35,261 nt of DNA from Vagococcus salmoninarum. GTDB lineage: Bacteria; Bacillota; Bacilli; Lactobacillales; Vagococcaceae. Position numbers and translations under genes: made by a program. The stretch is from NCBI RefSeq assembly GCF_003987495.1, contig NZ_NGJU01000026.1, forward strand, positions 1 through 35,261, in the 5' to 3' direction. The notes under the pieces are model-generated. The model did no database searches, was not told the DNA's origin, and worked only from the letters and a program-made list of their open reading frames with translations. Below are positions 16,204-27,710 of this stretch, piece by piece (position 1 is the stretch's first letter; each line of letters begins with the position of its first letter).

Positions 16204-16233
16204 TATATAAGCGTTTTTGGGACTATTAGTCAA
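16204..16233 (-). promoter_or_regulatory. Candidate promoter of the surface protein gene
   Basis: -35 TTGACT (16233-16228), an 18-base spacer and -10 TATATA (16209-16204) on the minus strand. This would give a leader of about 100 AT-rich bases. A downstream TAAAAT near 16130 is an alternative with a poorer -35. Confidence 0.4.
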
Positions 16234-16310
16234 TAAACAATCGGTTCGTATTAGCATGCCTTATTAAACGAAAACCATCATTTCTATCAAAACATACTAA
16301 CTTAGCCGCA

Positions 16311-16363
16311 AAAAAAAATCAACTTCCTAAGAAGAACGTTTCAGAGTTCTTAGGAAATTGATT
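16311..16363 (-). terminator. Terminator after dnaJ
   Basis: Seventeen-base arms AATCAACTTCCTAAGAA (16317-16333) and TTCTTAGGAAATTGATT (16347-16363), with one G-U wobble on the minus strand, followed by a T run. It closes the heat-shock operon. The rest of the 288-base gap to the surface protein holds only that gene's promoter region. Confidence 0.93.
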
Positions 16364-16381
16364 CATTTAAATTTGTATCAT

Positions 16382-17542
16382 TTATTTCTTACGCTTGGGA
16401 TCAAAGTTAAAGGCATCCTTCATTTTATCGAAAAAACCTTCATCATGTTCATCCACCTTGTCGCCACCGGCTGCTGCAAAATCACGTAATGCTTGTTTTT
16501 GAGCATCGTTAAGGTTTTTAGGTGTAATAATCTTAACGGTTACTTGTTGATCCCCTGTGCCGCTACCACGAAGTTTTGGCGCACCTTTGCCACGTAAGCG
16601 GAAAGTTGTCCCAGTTTGGGTACCAGCTGGAATTTTTAATTTAACTTTACCATGGACTGTTGGCACTTCTACTTCATCACCTAATGCTGATTGGACAAAG
16701 CTTAAAGGTAAGTCATAGTAAATATCTGAGCCTTCACGGTCATATAAGTCACTTTCTTCCACATGGAAGACAACGTATAAATCACCGTAAGGTCCGCCGT
16801 TAATACCGGCTTCCCCTTGGCCTGAAAGACGCATTTGTTGGCCATCTTCAACACCAGCAGGGACATTGACTTTGACACTATGTTTTTTCTTGACGCGACC
16901 GGAACCGTGACAATCAGTACATGGGTCTTTAATCGTTTGGCCTGAACCACTACATTGATCACATGTTTGACGAGTCATCACCCGACCAAGTGGAGTTTGA
17001 CGTTCCACATTAAGTGTTCCTTGACCGTGACATTTCGTACAAGTTTCTGGTTTAGTACCAGCTTTGGCACCAGTGCCACTACATGTACTACAGCTGTCTT
17101 CCCGATTAAACTTGATTGTCCGTTCAATTCCGAAAATCGCTTCTTCAAATTTTAGTTTTAATGAATATTGTAAATCTGCACCTTGTCTAGGGGCATTTGG
17201 GTTTGCTGAGCGTCCACCGCCGCCACCGAAAAATGATTCAAAAATATCTTCAAAACCACCGAAACCACCAGCTCCGCCGAATCCTCCGCCGCCAAAGCCG
17301 CCACCACCACCATAATTGGGGTCAGTGCTTGCATGTCCATATTGGTCATAAGCTGCTCTACGTTGGGGATCACTTAGAACTTCGTAAGCTTCTGTAATCT
17401 CTTTAAATTTATCTTCTGCATCTGCTTCTTTATTAATATCGGGATGATATTGTTTTGAGAGCTTTCGATAAGCTTTTTTTAATTCATCATCTGTTGCGCT
17501 TTTGGACACACCCAGAACTTCATAATAATCGCGTTTCGCCAT
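16382..17542 (-). CDS. dnaJ: Chaperone protein DnaJ
   Basis: A 386-residue type I Hsp40. The J domain (1-70) contains the HPD motif in QYHPDIN, which stimulates DnaK ATPase. A Gly/Phe-rich linker covers about 75-115. Four zinc-finger repeats CxxCxGxG follow ([24 protein letters not shown] and CTDCHGSG). The C-terminal substrate-binding beta domains and a short basic tail complete it. Length is typical. It is the last gene of the heat-shock operon, 189 bases after dnaK. That gap contains a large hairpin and a possible extended -10 promoter, so dnaJ may be partly independent of the CIRCE promoter. Confidence 0.97.
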   Translation of the reverse strand: MAKRDYYEVLGVSKSATDDELKKAYRKLSKQYHPDINKEADAEDKFKEITEAYEVLSDPQRRAAYDQYGHASTDPNYGGGGGFGGGGFGGAGGFGGFEDIFESFFGGGGGRSANPNAPRQGADLQYSLKLKFEEAIFGIERTIKFNREDSCSTCSGTGAKAGTKPETCTKCHGQGTLNVERQTPLGRVMTRQTCDQCSGSGQTIKDPCTDCHGSGRVKKKHSVKVNVPAGVEDGQQMRLSGQGEAGINGGPYGDLYVVFHVEESDLYDREGSDIYYDLPLSFVQSALGDEVEVPTVHGKVKLKIPAGTQTGTTFRLRGKGAPKLRGSGTGDQQVTVKIITPKNLNDAQKQALRDFAAAGGDKVDEHDEGFFDKMKDAFNFDPKRKK

Positions 17543-17593
17543 GGGTTTCCCTCCACATCTCTTCTAGTTTCTTCTGTTCCTTGAGCCTAGTAA

Positions 17594-17602
17594 ATCATAC
17601 CA
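17594..17602 (-). promoter_or_regulatory. Candidate extended -10 promoter for dnaJ
   Basis: The minus strand reads TGGTATGAT, an extended -10 (TGn-TATGAT), about 50 bases before the dnaJ start. No good -35 is visible, which extended -10 promoters can tolerate. Confidence 0.4.
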
Positions 17603-17682
17603 CAATAACTTGAAATACTAAACTACTTTCAACAGAATCCAGTTTGATATTATTGTATTCTTGACTAAATAAAGACTTAGCA

Positions 17683-17722
17683 CGAGGAAAAGCCAAAAGC
17701 AGTCTGCTAGTGGCTTTTCTCG
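17683..17722 (-). terminator. Large hairpin after dnaK, possible partial terminator
   Basis: CGAGGAAAAGCCA (17683-17695) pairs with TGGCTTTTCTCG (17711-17722), with a small inner helix. The T content after it is poor, so it would at most terminate partially or act as a processing or stability element between dnaK and dnaJ. Confidence 0.5.
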
Positions 17723-17731
17723 AGGCTACTT

Positions 17732-19615
<1,884 letters not shown>

Positions 19616-19675
19616 CTAAAATTGATCCAGTTAGAACTTTCTTTCCATTATTTTTTTAGTTTATTTGTTTTGTAA

Positions 19676-20239
19676 TTATTGAGCGACAATAACCATTGTC
19701 GGTCGTAAGATCCGGTCATGTAGCTTATAACCTTTTTGTAAGACTTGGACGATTTCATCAGGTTTTTGCCCCTCTGAAACTGCCATTGTCTGAACTGCTT
19801 GATGAAGATTTGGGTCAAAAGTTTCACCTAAGGCTGGAATTTCTTCAATGCCTGCTGATTTCAAGGCATGAAGTAAACTCTCCATTACCATTTCAATGCC
19901 TTTTTTCAAGCTCTTACCTTGCTCGTCAGTTACTTCAATTGCTAACGCTCGCTCTAGGTTATCAATTGCTGGCAACAGCTCTGTTCCTAGATTTTGTGAA
20001 CGATATTTAGCTGAGTTTTGGCTCTCTTTTTGATGACGATTACGCATGTTGGCGATTTCGGCTTGAGCTCTTAAAAACTTATCTTCCATTTCTTCTAATT
20101 GTTGCTTCAAGGTTTCTTCGACTGATAGTTCAACCGTTTCTGCCCCTTCAGCATTTAGAATGTCGTCGATTTTAGCTTTAGTTTCAGCATCGACTTCTGG
20201 TATTTCTTTTTCTGTTACATCCTCTTTTTTATCCGTCAC
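19676..20239 (-). CDS. grpE: Nucleotide exchange factor GrpE
   Basis: A 187-residue cochaperone that releases ADP from DnaK. An acidic, flexible N-terminus (about 1-45) is followed by a long coiled-coil helix (about 45-110; the LRAQAEIANMRNR stretch is diagnostic) and a C-terminal beta domain (HDRILRPTMVIVAQ). The start is GTG, following AAGGAAG. It lies 22 bases after hrcA in the CIRCE-controlled operon. Confidence 0.96.
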   Translation of the reverse strand: MTDKKEDVTEKEIPEVDAETKAKIDDILNAEGAETVELSVEETLKQQLEEMEDKFLRAQAEIANMRNRHQKESQNSAKYRSQNLGTELLPAIDNLERALAIEVTDEQGKSLKKGIEMVMESLLHALKSAGIEEIPALGETFDPNLHQAVQTMAVSEGQKPDEIVQVLQKGYKLHDRILRPTMVIVAQ

Positions 20240-20261
20240 GTTTCTGACTTCCTTTCTCAGC

Positions 20262-21308
20262 TTATTTCCTTGATGATGAATCTAAGTTACGGTAGTAGAC
20301 TGCTAGTTCATTCGCTAGTTCTAGGCGGAATGCATCCACTAATCCGAACATCTTCGAATAAGACATATTCGTCGGCCCTAATAATGCGATAGTTCCTTTA
20401 CCGTGTCCTGAGACTTCGTATGAAGCAGTAATTAAACTCATGTTCCTTAAAAGCTCGTTATCGAGTTCATTACCGATTCGAATACCAATGCCATCATCAG
20501 TTGGCGCAATTAGTGTTGCAAGTTTGTCTGTATTATCCATTAAAGAATAAACCGACTTGAATTGAGTTAGATCTGATAACATATCAAAATCTAACATGTT
20601 CATCCGCCCACCAACATAAACCCGCTCTTCAAAAGCTTGACCTAACATTGAATCAAATAGTCCCATAATCCCTTGAGGAGTATGAAAATATTTTTGCAAG
20701 ATCATCGGGATCTCGGTGCGGAGTTTGTGATAAACCGTTAGCAATGGTTCACCAACGAGTTTATCATTAATAATTTTAATCATTTTTTCAATGTCTTCAC
20801 TAGAGACCCCTTTCGGAATCGTAAAGACTTGACTCTCCACATTACCTTTATCAGTCACAATAATCGCCATTAGCTGTTGATTATTGAGAGGAACTACGCG
20901 AAAGCCTGTTAACTTTCGTTCCTTCACTTCCGGCCCTAAGGAAAAAGCGGTGTAACTAGTCAACTCTGATAAAATATTGGCTGACTTTTCGATAATATCG
21001 TTAATCGCTGTAAACTCTTGGCCAAAGGACTGTTTAATAGTTGAGAGTTCTTGATGACTAATTTCTGCTGGTTGCAAAAGATTATCAACATAAAAGCGAT
21101 AGCCTTTGACAGACGGGATTCGGCCAGAAGATGTGTGAGTTTTTTCAATCAACCCAAACTCTTCTAAAGCACTCATGTCATTCCTAATTGTCGCAGAACT
21201 TGCTTTAATGCCTTCGTTCATCAAGGTTTTAGAACCAACAGGTACACCAGTAGCAGTATAGATCTGAATGATTTGACCAAGAATATTCAATTGTCTTTCG
21301 GTCATCAT
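20262..21308 (-). CDS. hrcA: Heat-inducible transcription repressor HrcA
   Basis: A 348-residue repressor that binds CIRCE elements and depends on GroEL for folding, so it loses activity when chaperonin is occupied. The N-terminal winged helix (about 1-75) contains GVPVGSKTL and SSATIRNDM, both family signatures. The GAF-like and dimerisation regions follow, with GPTNMSYSKM near the C-terminus. The ATG follows AAGGAGAG. It is the first gene of the hrcA-grpE-dnaK-dnaJ operon, and both CIRCE copies lie directly upstream, giving autoregulation. Confidence 0.97.
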   Translation of the reverse strand: MMTERQLNILGQIIQIYTATGVPVGSKTLMNEGIKASSATIRNDMSALEEFGLIEKTHTSSGRIPSVKGYRFYVDNLLQPAEISHQELSTIKQSFGQEFTAINDIIEKSANILSELTSYTAFSLGPEVKERKLTGFRVVPLNNQQLMAIIVTDKGNVESQVFTIPKGVSSEDIEKMIKIINDKLVGEPLLTVYHKLRTEIPMILQKYFHTPQGIMGLFDSMLGQAFEERVYVGGRMNMLDFDMLSDLTQFKSVYSLMDNTDKLATLIAPTDDGIGIRIGNELDNELLRNMSLITASYEVSGHGKGTIALLGPTNMSYSKMFGLVDAFRLELANELAVYYRNLDSSSRK

Positions 21309-21344
21309 ACGATCAGCTCTCCTTCTGAATTAGTTTTCTTTTAG

Positions 21345-21371
21345 TTAGCACTCAATGTAACTAAGTGCTAA
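21345..21371. promoter_or_regulatory. CIRCE element 1, promoter-proximal
   Basis: TTAGCACTC-N9-AAGTGCTAA differs from the consensus TTAGCACTC-N9-GAGTGCTAA at one base. It lies between the -10 box and the hrcA start, so bound HrcA would block initiation or early elongation. Confidence 0.95.
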
Positions 21372-21382
21372 TCACATATACT

Positions 21383-21411
21383 AATATACCAAGTTATTAA
21401 ATCTTTGTCAA
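21383..21411 (-). promoter_or_regulatory. sigma-A promoter of the heat-shock operon
   Basis: A perfect -35 TTGACA (21411-21406), a 17-base spacer and -10 TATATT (21388-21383) on the minus strand, bracketed by the two CIRCE elements. Confidence 0.93.
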
Positions 21412-21428
21412 CTGAAAACCTCCACTTT

Positions 21429-21455
21429 TTAGCACTCTTGTCTAACGAGTGCTAA
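21429..21455. promoter_or_regulatory. CIRCE element 2, upstream of the -35 box
   Basis: TTAGCACTC-N9-GAGTGCTAA is a perfect match to the CIRCE consensus. It ends 18 bases before the -35 box, giving HrcA a second site on the far side of the promoter. Confidence 0.96.
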
Positions 21456-21489
21456 AAACAAGTGAAAACCGTTTATTTACACGCTTTAG

Positions 21490-21521
21490 GCGTAAAAAAA
21501 GACCCTTTACAGGATCTTTTT
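21490..21521 (-). terminator. Terminator overlapping the end of hemW
   Basis: Arms AAAAAGACCC (21496-21505) and GGATCTTTTT (21512-21521) pair with one G-U wobble on the minus strand and are followed by T residues. The last codons of hemW form the first arm and the stop codon is in the loop. Confidence 0.85.
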
Positions 21522-22655
21522 CTTATCGATTAAAAAGCGTTGAAAGACTTCATTACCTAAAATTAGACCTTTAGTCGTTAGTCGAAGATAGTCTTCTTTT
21601 CGTTCTAACATACCTTCAGCGATTAACTCAGCGATGACTCCTCCATAAACACTAGATAAGTCACGTTGGAATTTATGACTAAAATGAGTATATGAAACCC
21701 CTTGAAGTTTCCGTAACCCTAAAAACATCTCTTCTTCCATGCGATTAGTTAAGCTTAACGCTTCTGTTTCAATCGTCGGTAGCTGATCGTTCCGTAAAGG
21801 TTCTAAATAATGTTGAATCGGTCCGTGATTCCGGTAACGGCTATGGCCGAGGTACCCACTGGCTCCTGCACCAAAACCATAATAATGTTCATTGTTCCAA
21901 TACACTAAGTTATGGCGACTTTCTTGACCTGGGACTGCAAAGTTACTAACTTCATATTTCATACGGCCAGCCTTTTCCATAAAAGCGGCTGCTAGATCAA
22001 ACATGTCCCCTTCAGCATCTTCACCAGGCAATTTCAACCGCCCTTGACGAGCCCAGTTATAAAAAACTGTTTTATTTTCTAAAATTAACGAATACATAGA
22101 ATAATGAGGCAAGTCTAAAGCCAAAGCTTTTTCTAAGGTGTCTTGAAAACTTTCCATAGTTTGACCAGGTAAGGCATAGATCAAGTCAATGCTGACATTA
22201 TCCATGCCACCTTTTTCTACTAGTTTCATCGTATCAAAAACATCTTGGGCCGAATGTTTTCGCCCGATTTTTTTTAATAAGCGATCATCGAAGGATTGAA
22301 CCCCCATTGATAATCGATTAACACCGTGATTTTTTAAAACGGCAATTTTATCTAAAGTTAAATCGCCAGGGTTAGCTTCAACGGTAAATTCATTCCGCGG
22401 ATCAAAAGGTAGCTCTTCCCGGATCCCGCCTAACAACGCGTCTAACTGCTCAGCTGATAAAGAGGTCGGCGTTCCCCCACCAATATAAATCGTTTCGGTA
22501 TCATCTGAGGGGTAACGTTCTTTCGTTAAACGGATTTCTTTAATTAAGCCTTGGATATATTCATCCACTGGTTGTCCTTGAATAAAAACTTTGTTGAAAT
22601 CACAATAAAAGCAAATGTGTTCACAAAAAGGAATATGGATGTATGCTGATGTCAT
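21507..22655 (-). CDS. hemW: Radical SAM heme chaperone HemW
   Basis: A 382-residue radical SAM protein, often labelled oxygen-independent coproporphyrinogen III oxidase-like. The 4Fe-4S cluster motif is CxxxCxxC at Cys11, Cys15 and Cys18 (CEHICFYC), and the SAM-contact motif GGGTPT is near residue 59. HemW lacks the extra N-terminal cysteine stretch of true HemN and acts as a heme-transfer protein rather than an oxidase; that assignment follows family knowledge. The start codon shares one base with the ribF stop (TAATG), so translation is coupled. Last gene of truB-ribF-hemW. Confidence 0.92.
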   Translation of the reverse strand: MTSAYIHIPFCEHICFYCDFNKVFIQGQPVDEYIQGLIKEIRLTKERYPSDDTETIYIGGGTPTSLSAEQLDALLGGIREELPFDPRNEFTVEANPGDLTLDKIAVLKNHGVNRLSMGVQSFDDRLLKKIGRKHSAQDVFDTMKLVEKGGMDNVSIDLIYALPGQTMESFQDTLEKALALDLPHYSMYSLILENKTVFYNWARQGRLKLPGEDAEGDMFDLAAAFMEKAGRMKYEVSNFAVPGQESRHNLVYWNNEHYYGFGAGASGYLGHSRYRNHGPIQHYLEPLRNDQLPTIETEALSLTNRMEEEMFLGLRKLQGVSYTHFSHKFQRDLSSVYGGVIAELIAEGMLERKEDYLRLTTKGLILGNEVFQRFLIDKKKIL

Positions 22656-23605
22656 TAATTTTGCGCCCTTTCTTGGAAGTAAACTTCAGTGTCGATTTGA
22701 TCTTGTTTTAACTGACTAATTAAGCCTTCAACGCCAGTGAATTTAACTTCATCTCGTAAGTAATGATACCAAGCAACTGAGACTTGCTCGCCATAGATGT
22801 CACGATTAAAATCTAAAATATTAACTTCCACCGTTATATCACGGTCAGCTTCAAAAGTGATGTTGCGACCAATTTGAGCCATGCCACGATACCAAGTATC
22901 AGCGACTTTAATTTTAACCGCATAAACTCCTTTACGGGGCAGACGAATGTTTGATTTAACTTTAATATTCGCCGTTGGAAAACCTAAAGTCCGACCACGG
23001 GCATCCCCATGGACAACAGTGCCTTCTATTTCATACACATAACCGAGATAGTTTGTGACTTCTGCCATCTTACCCCCAGCCATTAATTCGCGGATTTCGG
23101 TAGAACTAATTTTTTTATTGTCAGTCATTTGTTTCGGCACTGTGATTATTTCAAAGCGTTCTTGACAGTAGTTCGGTAAATTGGCCATTGTGGCAATTTC
23201 CCGAGGCCCATATGTATAGTCGAAACCAGCTACGACGACTTTAGCATTTAAACCTAACATGTATTGATCGACAAATTCTTGTGGCGCTAAACTCGCAAAG
23301 GCTGAGGTAAATTCGACGACATATAAATAATCGACACCTAAGTCTGCCATGTGCCGAGCTTTTTGTTCAACACTCGTTAAATATTTCATGGTTTCAGGTT
23401 GAATTTTCTTAAAAACAATTGAGGGATGCTGATTAAATGTCATCACAGCTAATTTTAAACCTTTTGCTAAGGCTGCTTCCTTGCCTTGCCGAATAACTTC
23501 TTGATGGCCACAATGAACGCCGTCAAAAAAGCCGAGAACTAAAACGATATCCTCTACTGGGAGTAGTTCTTTTTGATAGGGATGGTGAATTTCAATTATC
23601 TTCAT
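22655..23605 (-). CDS. ribF: Bifunctional riboflavin kinase / FMN adenylyltransferase
   Basis: A 316-residue cytoplasmic enzyme making FMN and then FAD from riboflavin. The N-terminal nucleotidyltransferase domain (about 1-185) carries GFFDGVHCGHQ (residues 26-36) and SSTEIRELMAGG. The C-terminal flavokinase domain (about 186-312) carries the GRTLGFPTANI loop. Length is standard. It lies 17 bases after truB and overlaps hemW by one base. The truB-ribF pairing is widespread in Firmicutes and does not imply a shared pathway. Confidence 0.96.
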   Translation of the reverse strand: MKIIEIHHPYQKELLPVEDIVLVLGFFDGVHCGHQEVIRQGKEAALAKGLKLAVMTFNQHPSIVFKKIQPETMKYLTSVEQKARHMADLGVDYLYVVEFTSAFASLAPQEFVDQYMLGLNAKVVVAGFDYTYGPREIATMANLPNYCQERFEIITVPKQMTDNKKISSTEIRELMAGGKMAEVTNYLGYVYEIEGTVVHGDARGRTLGFPTANIKVKSNIRLPRKGVYAVKIKVADTWYRGMAQIGRNITFEADRDITVEVNILDFNRDIYGEQVSVAWYHYLRDEVKFTGVEGLISQLKQDQIDTEVYFQERAQN

Positions 23606-23622
23606 GCCGTAACTTCCTTTTC

Positions 23623-24540
23623 CTAATCATTACGCAGTACTTTGACTGGTTTTAAAAATTGTGGTTTATTTGGGTGTTTCTGATAAATACTAATCAATTG
23701 ACCTTCACAAAGGATAGCGATTAAGCCGGTGTCATCTTGTAACTGATAATCAGCCACTGGCACAAAGCCACCATTCTTAAAGATTTTTTGATAGTCTTGA
23801 GGCGTTACTTCAATGGACTCAAACATCGCCACAGCTGTCTCGATTGGTTGCAAGAAACTTAAATCATCGGCTTCCATTAAACGAGCAACTTGTTGCAAGG
23901 TCAAGCAATCTTTTGCTGAATAGCCGCCGCTACCTACTCGGGTTAAATCAGACATGTGAGCTTCATAACCTAAAATTTTACCAGTATCAACTGCTAACGT
24001 TCTAACATAAGTTCCTTTGCCACAACCAACTTCAAATTTCCAAGATAGCGTTCCTGCTTCTTCATTAAAGACTGGTGGGGTTGTCCGTTTAAAATAAGTA
24101 ATTTCAGCTTTCCGTTGGGGCCTTTCAACTTCTAGGCCTTCTCGGGCATATTCGTATAACCGTTTGCCCTCAACTCTAACAGCAGAATACATCGGTGGAA
24201 TTTGAGTAATCGTTCCAACCATTTGGCTCATCGCTGAATCAATCACTGACAGTTCAAGTTCTGTCCTTACAGGACTGACTGCTACAGTTTCACCACTCAC
24301 ATCTTCCGTTGTTGTTGAGTAGCCTAAAGTAATTTCCCCTACATAGACTTTACCGCTGTCTTGTAAGTATTCAATCACTTTTGTGCCTCGACCGATACAA
24401 ATCGGTAAAACACCGTCCACATCTGGATCTAATGTCCCACCGTGACCGATTTTTTTAGTTTGTAATATTTTTCTTAATTTATAGACGCAATCATGACTAG
24501 TCATGCCACGTTCTTTCCATAAGGGTAGGATTCCGTTCAT
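23623..24540 (-). CDS. truB: tRNA pseudouridine(55) synthase TruB
   Basis: A 305-residue enzyme that converts U55 in the T arm of tRNAs to pseudouridine. The catalytic aspartate is Asp38 in GHGGTLDPDVDGVLP, the family motif. KxxGY-type and VRTLAVD motifs are present, and a PUA-like C-terminal region follows. In many Firmicutes truB directly follows rbfA; here a beta-glucoside module of about 3.8 kb lies between them. It has its own probable extended -10 promoter upstream. Confidence 0.96.
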   Translation of the reverse strand: MNGILPLWKERGMTSHDCVYKLRKILQTKKIGHGGTLDPDVDGVLPICIGRGTKVIEYLQDSGKVYVGEITLGYSTTTEDVSGETVAVSPVRTELELSVIDSAMSQMVGTITQIPPMYSAVRVEGKRLYEYAREGLEVERPQRKAEITYFKRTTPPVFNEEAGTLSWKFEVGCGKGTYVRTLAVDTGKILGYEAHMSDLTRVGSGGYSAKDCLTLQQVARLMEADDLSFLQPIETAVAMFESIEVTPQDYQKIFKNGGFVPVADYQLQDDTGLIAILCEGQLISIYQKHPNKPQFLKPVKVLRND

Positions 24541-24576
24541 ATATATACCTCACAAATTTTTTCGGATAACCAACTA

Positions 24577-24585
24577 AGTATAGCA
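24577..24585 (-). promoter_or_regulatory. Candidate extended -10 promoter of truB-ribF-hemW
   Basis: The minus strand reads TGCTATACT (24585-24577), an extended -10 about 40 bases before the truB start. A second TGC-TATAAA lies 11 bases further upstream. The -35 regions are poor. Confidence 0.5.
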
Positions 24586-24630
24586 TATTTATAGCAAAAT
24601 TACCTTTTCTTAACTTCGATTATTAGCCTA

Positions 24631-24673
24631 ACAAAAAAAGGGTTAATGACCTTTAATCAGCTCATTAACCCTT
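24631..24673 (-). terminator. Terminator after the GH1 gene
   Basis: Perfect 12-base arms AAGGGTTAATGA (24638-24649) and TCATTAACCCTT (24662-24673), followed by seven T on the minus strand. It insulates truB from the beta-glucoside module. Confidence 0.94.
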
Positions 24674-24679
24674 ATATGT

Positions 24680-26113
<1,434 letters not shown>

Positions 26114-26215
26114 TTAGCATCCTACTTTCTAATTTTATGTCTTTATTATACTTAATTAATCGTATCAATTATTGCTTTTACGACTAATCTCATAAATCTG
26201 ATTCATTCACCACTC

Positions 26216-26234
26216 TTGAAACACTATGTTTCAA
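26216..26234 (-). other. Short perfect hairpin after the PTS IIC gene
   Basis: TTGAAACA (26216-26223) and TGTTTCAA (26227-26234) pair around a three-base loop, four bases past the IIC stop. No T run follows, so it is more likely a 3'-end stabiliser or processing signal than a terminator. Confidence 0.45.
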
Positions 26235-26237
26235 AGT

Positions 26238-27557
26238 TTAGCTAGCCATTTCATTTTCAGCAGCTTTATTAGCTGCAATTACGAATGGTAAGTAAACTAA
26301 AACTGAAATACCTAAACAAACAAAACCAATAATTAACGCTAAGAAGTTTCCACCGGTTCCTAAGAAGGGAATTAACGGTCCAGGCGTTGTCCACGGAACC
26401 CCAATTGCCGGCGAAGGAATAATTTTAAAGACAATTGTGACTAAATAACCAAAAACAATATTAATCATCGGCGTTAAAACAAAAGGTACAACTAAGATTG
26501 GGTTTAACACAATTGGTAAACCAAAAATCAATGGCTCATTAATATTGAAAATCCCAGGAATCAAGGACATCTTAGCGATTTCCTTGTATTCAGGTCGACG
26601 AGAAGCAATAAAAATAGCAATAATTAACCCTAAGGTCATACCGCTTCCACCCATATTAGCAAAGGCATCATTTAACATTGCCCAAGTTTCAGGGTAAGGA
26701 ATATCTTTTAGCCCGCCAGTCGCATTAATATGAGCTAAGTTCGCCATATCTGGTTCTGTGAAGATCGCTGCTCTGACTGCATTCAATGTGTTTGGTCCGT
26801 GAATCCCGATTGCCCATAATAAGTTTTGGGTAAAAGCAATCACTAAGACACCAAAGATATTACCACCAATATTTCTTAAAGGTGTTTGAATCGTATCGTA
26901 AATCACTTCGTTAATCCCATTTGGTGCGACTAGGGAAATTAAGAAACTGACTACTGAAGCGGCCATTATCACAAGGACAATCGGAATTAAACCTGAGAAT
27001 GAACGTGAAACCGCTGGCGGTACCATTTCTGGCATAGTAATTTTCAACTTCGGATTATTAAATAATTTTGGTAGAAACTCTCCTACAACACCACCGACTA
27101 ACATTGCTACAAAGAGACCTTGTGCTCCTAAGTAAGTAGTTTGCATGACATTGACGCCATTATCTAAACCGAATGGTGCCGGATACATAATAATAAACAC
27201 TGCCACACTTGTTAGCCCAGCTAACATATCATCGGCTTTAAAATGTTTTGCTAATAAACTAGCAACTAAAAAGGCAATAAAAATCGACATAATATTTATC
27301 GTACCATTAGCCGCTGATGCTAAGACTTTTTGGGCTGATTCTAAATTAGGGAAAAACTTAGGTAAAAATAGCAATTTCGCAATAAAGCCCTCTTTAGAAA
27401 AAATCAAATTGTTCAATAGAATAACGATGGATGATGCCATAGTTAATGGAAAAATAAACATAAAAGAATCTCGAACTGCTGCTACGTGACGTTGATTATT
27501 TAATTTTGTTGCAACTGGTACTAAGGTCCTCTCCATAAATGCATTAAACTTATTCAC
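26238..27557 (-). CDS. PTS cellobiose/lichenan-type IIC component
   Basis: A 439-residue membrane permease of the lactose/cellobiose PTS family (CelB/LicC-like). It starts with the typical amphipathic MNKFNAFMERTLVPVATKLNNQRH-like leader and has about ten membrane segments. The conserved GIHGPNTL stretch (near residues 252-259) and NEPLIFGLPIVLNP (near 341-354) are hallmarks of this family. The start codon is GTG after AAAGGAG. No IIA or IIB gene of this family is beside it, so phosphotransfer must use partners encoded elsewhere. GH1 follows and an RpiR regulator precedes it, making a compact beta-glucoside uptake module. Confidence 0.93.
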   Translation of the reverse strand: MNKFNAFMERTLVPVATKLNNQRHVAAVRDSFMFIFPLTMASSIVILLNNLIFSKEGFIAKLLFLPKFFPNLESAQKVLASAANGTINIMSIFIAFLVASLLAKHFKADDMLAGLTSVAVFIIMYPAPFGLDNGVNVMQTTYLGAQGLFVAMLVGGVVGEFLPKLFNNPKLKITMPEMVPPAVSRSFSGLIPIVLVIMAASVVSFLISLVAPNGINEVIYDTIQTPLRNIGGNIFGVLVIAFTQNLLWAIGIHGPNTLNAVRAAIFTEPDMANLAHINATGGLKDIPYPETWAMLNDAFANMGGSGMTLGLIIAIFIASRRPEYKEIAKMSLIPGIFNINEPLIFGLPIVLNPILVVPFVLTPMINIVFGYLVTIVFKIIPSPAIGVPWTTPGPLIPFLGTGGNFLALIIGFVCLGISVLVYLPFVIAANKAAENEMAS

Positions 27558-27585
27558 TATACCTACTCCTTTTAGCTAATTATCA

Positions 27586-27620
27586 ATCTTGCAAGAAACT
27601 TGATAGACAAAGTATACCGC
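27586..27620 (-). promoter_or_regulatory. Candidate promoter of the PTS IIC gene
   Basis: On the minus strand a -10 TATACT lies near 27619-27614, about 60 bases before the GTG. The -35 position holds only AGTACA-like sequence, so activation or an unusual promoter is possible. The whole 150-base gap also contains GTACCATCA twice (27663 and 27702 areas). Confidence 0.4.
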
Positions 27621-27677
27621 TTTCTTTGATCGTTGTACTGACTTTTAAGTCTTATGAGCTAAGTACCATCAAAAGAC

Positions 27678-27710
27678 AAAAAAACCATGACGGTACAGGT
27701 TGTACCATCA
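27678..27710 (-). terminator. Terminator after the RpiR regulator gene
   Basis: Arms TGACGGTAC (27688-27696) and GTACCATCA (27702-27710) pair with one wobble around a five-base loop, followed by TTTTTTT on the minus strand. The first arm contains the regulator's stop codon. Confidence 0.85.

Noticed and set aside
16955-17397. Plus-strand Pro- and His-rich frames opposite dnaJ
   Set aside because: They are the complement of the DnaJ Gly/Phe-rich linker and zinc-finger region, not genes.
17677-17690. TTAGCAC near the end of the dnaK-dnaJ gap as a third CIRCE
   Set aside because: Only half a site is present. No GTGCTAA partner lies at nine-base spacing.
24577-24602. Riboswitch (FMN type) before truB-ribF
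   Set aside because: ribF is in the operon but the leader is only about 40-60 AT-rich bases, far too short for an FMN aptamer.
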